Shown here in pieces: positions 37,218 through 41,121 of a DNA stretch of 41,121 nt (position 1 is the first letter of the stretch; each line of letters starts with the position of its first letter). The DNA is from an uncultured Oscillospiraceae bacterium (GTDB lineage Bacteria; Bacillota; Clostridia; Oscillospirales; Oscillospiraceae), in the NCBI GenBank assembly GCA_947626785.1, contig CANQTO010000019.1, positions 1 through 41,121 on the forward strand, written 5' to 3'. Under the pieces are notes generated by a model. The model did no database searches. It saw only the letters and a program-made list of their open reading frames with translations, and was not told the DNA's origin. The position numbers and the translations under genes are program-made.

Positions 37218-39145
37218 GTACTGCTCTGTATCAGCACTTCCCCATCTTCGCCATCATGGCGCTCTTCCTGGGCGCGTTCCTGATCGTCCTCTTCGGCAAC
37301 ATCAAGCCCCTGCGGCACGCCATCGCCCTTCTGGCGGTGACCGCCTCCCTGGGCTTCCTGATCGCCCTGGTCAAGCCCGTGATGCTCAACGGCGAGATCA
37401 TCGCCTACTGGATGGGCGCCCGGGCCCCCGCCGGCGGCTACGCCATCGGCATCGCCCTGGAGGTAGACGCCCTGAGCCTGTTCTTCGGCCTGCTGATCGC
37501 CACCGCCGTGTTCGTCTCCTGCGTGTACTCCATCCAGTACATGCGCCATGACGACAACGTGTCCCAGTACTACACCCTGTTTTTGATGCTGGCCGGCGGC
37601 GTGATGGGCCTGGTCCTCTCCGGGGACCTGTTCAACATGTTCATCATGGTGGAGATCCTGACCTTCGCCGCCGTGGCGCTGACCGCCTTCCGGAACACCG
37701 TCAACGGCGCGCTGGAGGCCGCCTTCAAGTATCTGGTGGTGGGCTGCATGGGTTCCACCTGCATCCTGGCGGGCACCATCATGCTCTACGCCCAGGCCCA
37801 CACCCTGAACTTCGCCCAGCTGTCCGCCTTCATCCCGGGCAACATGAACACCGCCACCGTGGTGGCCTTCGCCCTGCTGTACATAGGCTTCTCCACCAAG
37901 GCCTTCATCGTGCCCTTCCACCCCCTGGCGGCGGACGCCCACGGCGCGGCCCCCGCGTCCATCTCCGTGCTGATCTCCGGCGTGCTGACCAAGTCCGGTA
38001 TCTACGGCATCATCCGGCTCAGCTACTTCCTGTTCCAGACCATGGAGCTGGGCACCATGCAGTTTTTGCTGGTGTTCATGGGCTCGGTGAGCATGTTCGT
38101 GTGCGTGACCATGGCCCTGGCCCAGCATGACTTCAAGCGTCTGCTGGCTTTCCACAGCATCTCCCAGATCGGCTACGTGCTGACGGCCGTGGGCCTGTGC
38201 ACCGCCATGGGCATTTCCTCCGGCCTGTACCACGCCATGAACCACACCCTGTTCAAGGGCCTGCTGTTCCTTGCCGCCGGCGCCGTGCTGCACGAGACCG
38301 GCACCACCGACCTGGGCAAGCTGGGCGGCCTGTCCAAAAAGATGCCCTGGACCACAGCGCTGTTCCTGGTGGGCGCTTTCTCCATCAGCGGTATCCCGCC
38401 CTTCAACGGCTTTGCCTCCAAGTGGATGGTCTACCAGTCCATCTACCAGAAGGCGGTGGAGTCCGGCAACATCGGTTTCCTGTTCGTCACCATTATCGCT
38501 CTGGTCACCAGCGTCCTGACCCTGGCTTCCTTCGTGAAGGTCAGCCAGTCCGTGTTCTTCGGGCAGCTGCCCAAGGAATATGAGAACGTGAAAGAGGTGC
38601 CCTGGGGCATGCGCCTGGCCATGGGCCTCTTCGCGGTGCTCTGCATCGTGACGGGCCTGTTCCCCAACGCGGTCACCACCTACCTGACCCAGCCGGCCGC
38701 CGCCGCGGTCTTCAACGTGGCCAACTACATCAACGCCATGATGGGCTCCGGCTACGCCGAGAGCGTCATGGGCGCCGCCGCCCCCGCGGCCCAGGCCGTC
38801 ACCTTCGTGGAGGTGGGTGTGTGGCAGCCCGTGTCCTGGCTGCTGATCCTCATCATCGCCCTGCTTGCCATCACCATCGTGGCCATCGCCGGCCAGTACG
38901 ACCGGGTCAGCGAGAAGGCTCCCGCCCCCGCCCCTGTGGACGGCAAGTACGACCTGTTCTTCGGCGGCGAGCAGAGCGTGTACTCCCAGGTGGGCGGCGA
39001 GGACCTGTTCTGGGGCTTCAAGCACAACTGGCGCGGATACTTCTCCTTCATGCATGAGCTGCACAGCGGCATCGTGAACGACTACGCCCTGTGGGCCGTG
39101 GTCGCCCTGGCGCTGACCACGCTCTACATGCTGATCGTGTTTTAA
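37214..39145 (+). CDS. MrpD/NuoN-type ion-translocating subunit (MbhH-like)
   Basis: A 643-residue polytopic protein of the NuoL/M/N family with about 14 helices. The discontinuous-helix and ion-channel features are visible: GDLFNMFIMVEILTFAAVAL with the conserved Glu, KYLVVGCMGSTCILAG, STKAFIVPFHPLAADAHGAAP and LTKSGIYGIIRL, plus FHSISQIGYVLTA and MNHTLFKGLLFLAAGA. The C-terminal 150 residues extend beyond the core, with a Pro/Ala loop (EKAPAPAPVDGKYD) before the last helix. It pumps H+ or Na+ coupled to the redox reaction. It is the largest membrane subunit here; no second NuoL-type gene is present in the window. Confidence 0.93.
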   Translation: MSTALYQHFPIFAIMALFLGAFLIVLFGNIKPLRHAIALLAVTASLGFLIALVKPVMLNGEIIAYWMGARAPAGGYAIGIALEVDALSLFFGLLIATAVFVSCVYSIQYMRHDDNVSQYYTLFLMLAGGVMGLVLSGDLFNMFIMVEILTFAAVALTAFRNTVNGALEAAFKYLVVGCMGSTCILAGTIMLYAQAHTLNFAQLSAFIPGNMNTATVVAFALLYIGFSTKAFIVPFHPLAADAHGAAPASISVLISGVLTKSGIYGIIRLSYFLFQTMELGTMQFLLVFMGSVSMFVCVTMALAQHDFKRLLAFHSISQIGYVLTAVGLCTAMGISSGLYHAMNHTLFKGLLFLAAGAVLHETGTTDLGKLGGLSKKMPWTTALFLVGAFSISGIPPFNGFASKWMVYQSIYQKAVESGNIGFLFVTIIALVTSVLTLASFVKVSQSVFFGQLPKEYENVKEVPWGMRLAMGLFAVLCIVTGLFPNAVTTYLTQPAAAAVFNVANYINAMMGSGYAESVMGAAAPAAQAVTFVEVGVWQPVSWLLILIIALLAITIVAIAGQYDRVSEKAPAPAPVDGKYDLFFGGEQSVYSQVGGEDLFWGFKHNWRGYFSFMHELHSGIVNDYALWAVVALALTTLYMLIVF

Positions 39146-39157
39146 GGAGGTGGGCAG

Positions 39158-40186
39158 ATGAGTATCGTACTGAGCGCCGTTCAATACCTGGGCTATGTCC
39201 TGATCTTCCCCGGCTTCCTGTTCTGCTTCCTGGCCGGTCTCCTGCTCTGCGGCATCGACCGGAAAATGGTCGCCAAGATGCAGAAGCGGGTGGGACCGCC
39301 GGTCCTCCAGCCCTTCTATGACTTCTTCAAGCTCTGCGGCAAGGAGACCATCGTCCCCGCGGCGGCCTCCTCCAAGACCGTGTTCCTGATGGCCCCGCTG
39401 GTGGGCCTGGCGGCCCTGGTGGTGCTGCAGCTGTTTATCCCCATCTTCCAGTTCACCGCCTTCTCCGGCATGGCCGACATCATCGTCATCCTATATCTGC
39501 TGCTGATCCCCGCCCTGGCCACCATCCTGGGCGGCGCTGCCTCCGGCTCCCCCTACGCGGGCGTGGGCCTGTCCCGTGAGATGGTCACCATCATCTCCTG
39601 CGAGCTGCCTCTGGTGCTGATCCTTCTGGCGGTGGGCAAGGTGGTGGGCAGCGCCTCCGGCACCGGGCTGACCTTCTCCTTCAGCGCCATCATGGCCTAC
39701 CAGGCCGAGCATGGCAGCCTGATTTTGAAGGCCAGCATGATCCCCGCCGCCGTGGCTATGCTGATGGTCATCCCCGGCGAGACCGGCAACCACCCCTTCG
39801 ACGCCGCCGAGGCGGAGACAGAGATCTGCGAGGGTCTTCTGGCCGAATACAGCGGCCCTCCCCTGGGCGTGTACAAGCTGAGCCACGCTATCAAGATGCT
39901 GACCCTCACCAGCCTGTTCGTAGCCCTGTTTTTGGGCGGCATCGGCAGCGGCATCGAGAAGCTGGTCCTGCTCTGCGGCCTGAGCGGCGCCGCCGCCGGC
40001 GCAGTGACGGTGATCTTGGGCGCGATCGTACTGTTCCTGCTGTGCGTGGTGCTCACCGTCGTGTGCATCTCCTTTGCCCACGCGGTCACCGCCCGGCTCA
40101 AGATCGAGCAGATCTTCAAATTCTACTGGACCGCCGTGTCCGGCCTGGCCCTTATCAGCCTGGTCCTGGCCTGGTACGGTCTGTAA
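39158..40186 (+). CDS. NuoH-like membrane anchor subunit (MbhM/EchB-like)
   Basis: A 342-residue protein with about eight helices. It has the complex I ND1/NuoH motifs KMQKRVGPPVLQPFYDFFKL and GETGNHPFDAAEAETEICEG, the acidic loop that links the peripheral arm to the membrane arm. TAAGGAGG lies before ATG 39158. It follows the MrpD-like gene by 12 bases and precedes the small subunit by 12. In Pyrococcus mbh clusters the MbhM gene lies after the large subunit; here it sits behind the ion-pump genes. Confidence 0.93.
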   Translation: MSIVLSAVQYLGYVLIFPGFLFCFLAGLLLCGIDRKMVAKMQKRVGPPVLQPFYDFFKLCGKETIVPAAASSKTVFLMAPLVGLAALVVLQLFIPIFQFTAFSGMADIIVILYLLLIPALATILGGAASGSPYAGVGLSREMVTIISCELPLVLILLAVGKVVGSASGTGLTFSFSAIMAYQAEHGSLILKASMIPAAVAMLMVIPGETGNHPFDAAEAETEICEGLLAEYSGPPLGVYKLSHAIKMLTLTSLFVALFLGGIGSGIEKLVLLCGLSGAAAGAVTVILGAIVLFLLCVVLTVVCISFAHAVTARLKIEQIFKFYWTAVSGLALISLVLAWYGL

Positions 40187-40198
40187 GGAGGGGCGACT

Positions 40199-40639
40199 AT
40201 GTTTAAAAAACTGATCGCGGAGAGCACCGCCAAATCCCCCTGGCTGTTCCACATCAACGCCGGCTCCTGCAACGGCTGTGACATCGAGCTGGTCTCCGTG
40301 CTGACCCCCCGCTATGACGCGGAGCGCCTGGGCTTCAAGCTGGCGGGCAGCCCCCGGCATGCGGACATCGTCGTGGTCACCGGTCCGGTCACCACCCAGT
40401 CCCTGCCCCGGGTGCTGCGGGCCATCTCCCAGGTGCCCGAGCCCCGCTGCATCGTGACCATGGGCTCCTGCCCCCAGTCCGGCAACGTGTTTAGGGGCAG
40501 CTACTCCGTGGCCGGCCCCCTGAGCAAGTACGTGCATGTGGATGTGGACGTGGCCGGCTGCGCCCCCAAGCCGGAGGCGGTCATCGACGGCCTGGCCCTG
40601 GCCACCAAGATCTTAAAAGAGAAGAGGGAGGCGAAGTAA
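40199..40639 (+). CDS. NuoB-like hydrogenase small subunit (MbhJ/EchC-like)
   Basis: A 146-residue protein that holds the [4Fe-4S] cluster nearest the [NiFe] site. The four ligands are C24 and C27 in GSCNGCDIEL, one in MGSCPQSG and one in VAGCAPKPEAV. AAGGAGGGG is 6-7 bases before ATG 40199. Its stop and the next start share one base (TAATG). Confidence 0.94.
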   Translation: MFKKLIAESTAKSPWLFHINAGSCNGCDIELVSVLTPRYDAERLGFKLAGSPRHADIVVVTGPVTTQSLPRVLRAISQVPEPRCIVTMGSCPQSGNVFRGSYSVAGPLSKYVHVDVDVAGCAPKPEAVIDGLALATKILKEKREAK

Positions 40640-41121
40640 TGGATCTTCCGTTTGTCAAAGAGGCGGTCAAGCAGCTGTTCAGCAAGACCAGCTGCGCCAT
40701 GTACCCCGCCGTCCCCAGCGAGGCGGCCCCCCGTTACCGGGGCCGGATCGTGTACCACCCGGAGCTGTGCATCAACTGCGGCATGTGCGAGCGGGTCTGC
40801 TCCGGCAACGCCATCACCCGGACCAGCGAGAAGGTGGAAGAGGGCGAGAAGATCACCATGACCTTCAACCTGGGCTCCTGCACCTTCTGCGCCACCTGCG
40901 CGGACTTCTGCAGCCGCCACGCCATTGAGTTCACCGGCGACTACCACATGGTGGCCACCAAGTCCGAGGATCTTCTGGTCTCCGGCACCTTCATCAAGAA
41001 GCCCCCGGTGAAAAAGGCGGCCCCCGCGGCCAAGCCCGCCGCCCCCGCGGCTCCGGCTGCCGCCAAGCCCGCCGCTCCTGCGCCCGCGGCCGCGGCCCCT
41101 GCCGCGCCGGCGGAGCCCGTC
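40639..41121 (+). CDS. NuoI-like 2[4Fe-4S] ferredoxin subunit (MbhN-like) with Ala/Pro-rich tail, truncated by the window end
   Basis: A frame of 161 codons without a stop. Two cluster motifs are complete: C44-x2-C47-x2-C50-x3-C54 (CINCGMCERVCSG) and C81-x2-C84-x2-C87-x3-C91 (CTFCATCADFCSR). It carries electrons between soluble ferredoxin and the NuoB-like subunit. From about residue 121 an unusual Lys-then-Ala/Pro-rich stretch runs to the window edge (at least 40 residues), much like linkers in multi-domain enzymes; a further domain may follow. GGGAGG is 7 bases before ATG 40639. Confidence 0.92.
   Translation, partial: MDLPFVKEAVKQLFSKTSCAMYPAVPSEAAPRYRGRIVYHPELCINCGMCERVCSGNAITRTSEKVEEGEKITMTFNLGSCTFCATCADFCSRHAIEFTGDYHMVATKSEDLLVSGTFIKKPPVKKAAPAAKPAAPAAPAAAKPAAPAPAAAAPAAPAEPV

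Noticed and set aside
37088-39184. 698-codon open frame antisense to the MrpD-like gene, and similar long antisense frames (23110-25101, 32935-34554, 28082-29152)
   Set aside because: Low-complexity His/Gly/Gln-rich translations typical of the reverse strand of GC-rich genes; the opposite strand has clear family matches and ribosome sites.

Overview
The window comes from a GC-rich, Gram-positive-type anaerobe, most likely a gut member of the Clostridia (Oscillospiraceae/Flavonifractor-like). This is inferred from high GC, strong AGGAGG ribosome-binding sites, a Bce-type two-component/ABC module, paired ACT/UPF0210 genes and an Mrp-linked [NiFe] hydrogenase. No rRNA, tRNA or CRISPR array was found.

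Layout. (1) 1-10,020, housekeeping and accessory genes: the N-terminal part of a MATE exporter (minus); a BtpA/SgcQ-family gene with an unknown partner; a two-subunit aconitase X (minus); a complete Bce-like antimicrobial-peptide sensing and resistance module (response regulator, histidine kinase, ABC ATPase, FtsX-like permease) with a match to the known BceR-type operator just before the ATPase gene; and an HSL-type esterase. (2) 10,445-17,399, a lower-GC island: five co-directional genes (unknown 499 aa protein, soluble VirD4/TraG-like ATPase, two TPR-like proteins, small acidic protein), a divergent gene with a faint sigma-like segment, and a shared control region full of ATCAAG motifs. Large hairpins lie at both ends. 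No relaxase, integrase or T4SS channel genes are present. (3) 17,450-22,725: UPF0210 and ACT genes behind a leader made of two three-hairpin modules; a PurN-like protein lacking the catalytic triad; a histidine-phosphatase/GNAT fusion; a metallophosphatase and a DUF1294 protein. (4) 22,759-28,087: a fusion of a degenerate KaiC-like domain with a PPDK ATP-grasp domain, an LRR lipoprotein, a DUF378 protein, and a 925-base non-coding stretch with a MITE-like element and a possible small RNA. (5) 28,088-41,121: hypF-C-D-E, then a membrane-bound, Mrp-linked group 4 [NiFe] hydrogenase, cut off inside its ferredoxin subunit.

How the parts fit. HypF, HypC, HypD and HypE make and carry the Fe(CN)2CO part of the active site and HypA handles nickel. 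The NuoC-, NuoD-, NuoB- and NuoI-like subunits form the peripheral electron-transfer arm, the NuoH-like protein anchors it, and the MrpE/F/G/B/C/D-like subunits form the ion-translocating arm. Together they suggest ferredoxin-linked H2 chemistry coupled to a H+ or Na+ gradient. The 10.4-17.4 kb island is the best candidate for an undescribed system: a T4SS-coupling-protein-like ATPase without a membrane anchor, packaged with TPR scaffolds under its own divergent control region.
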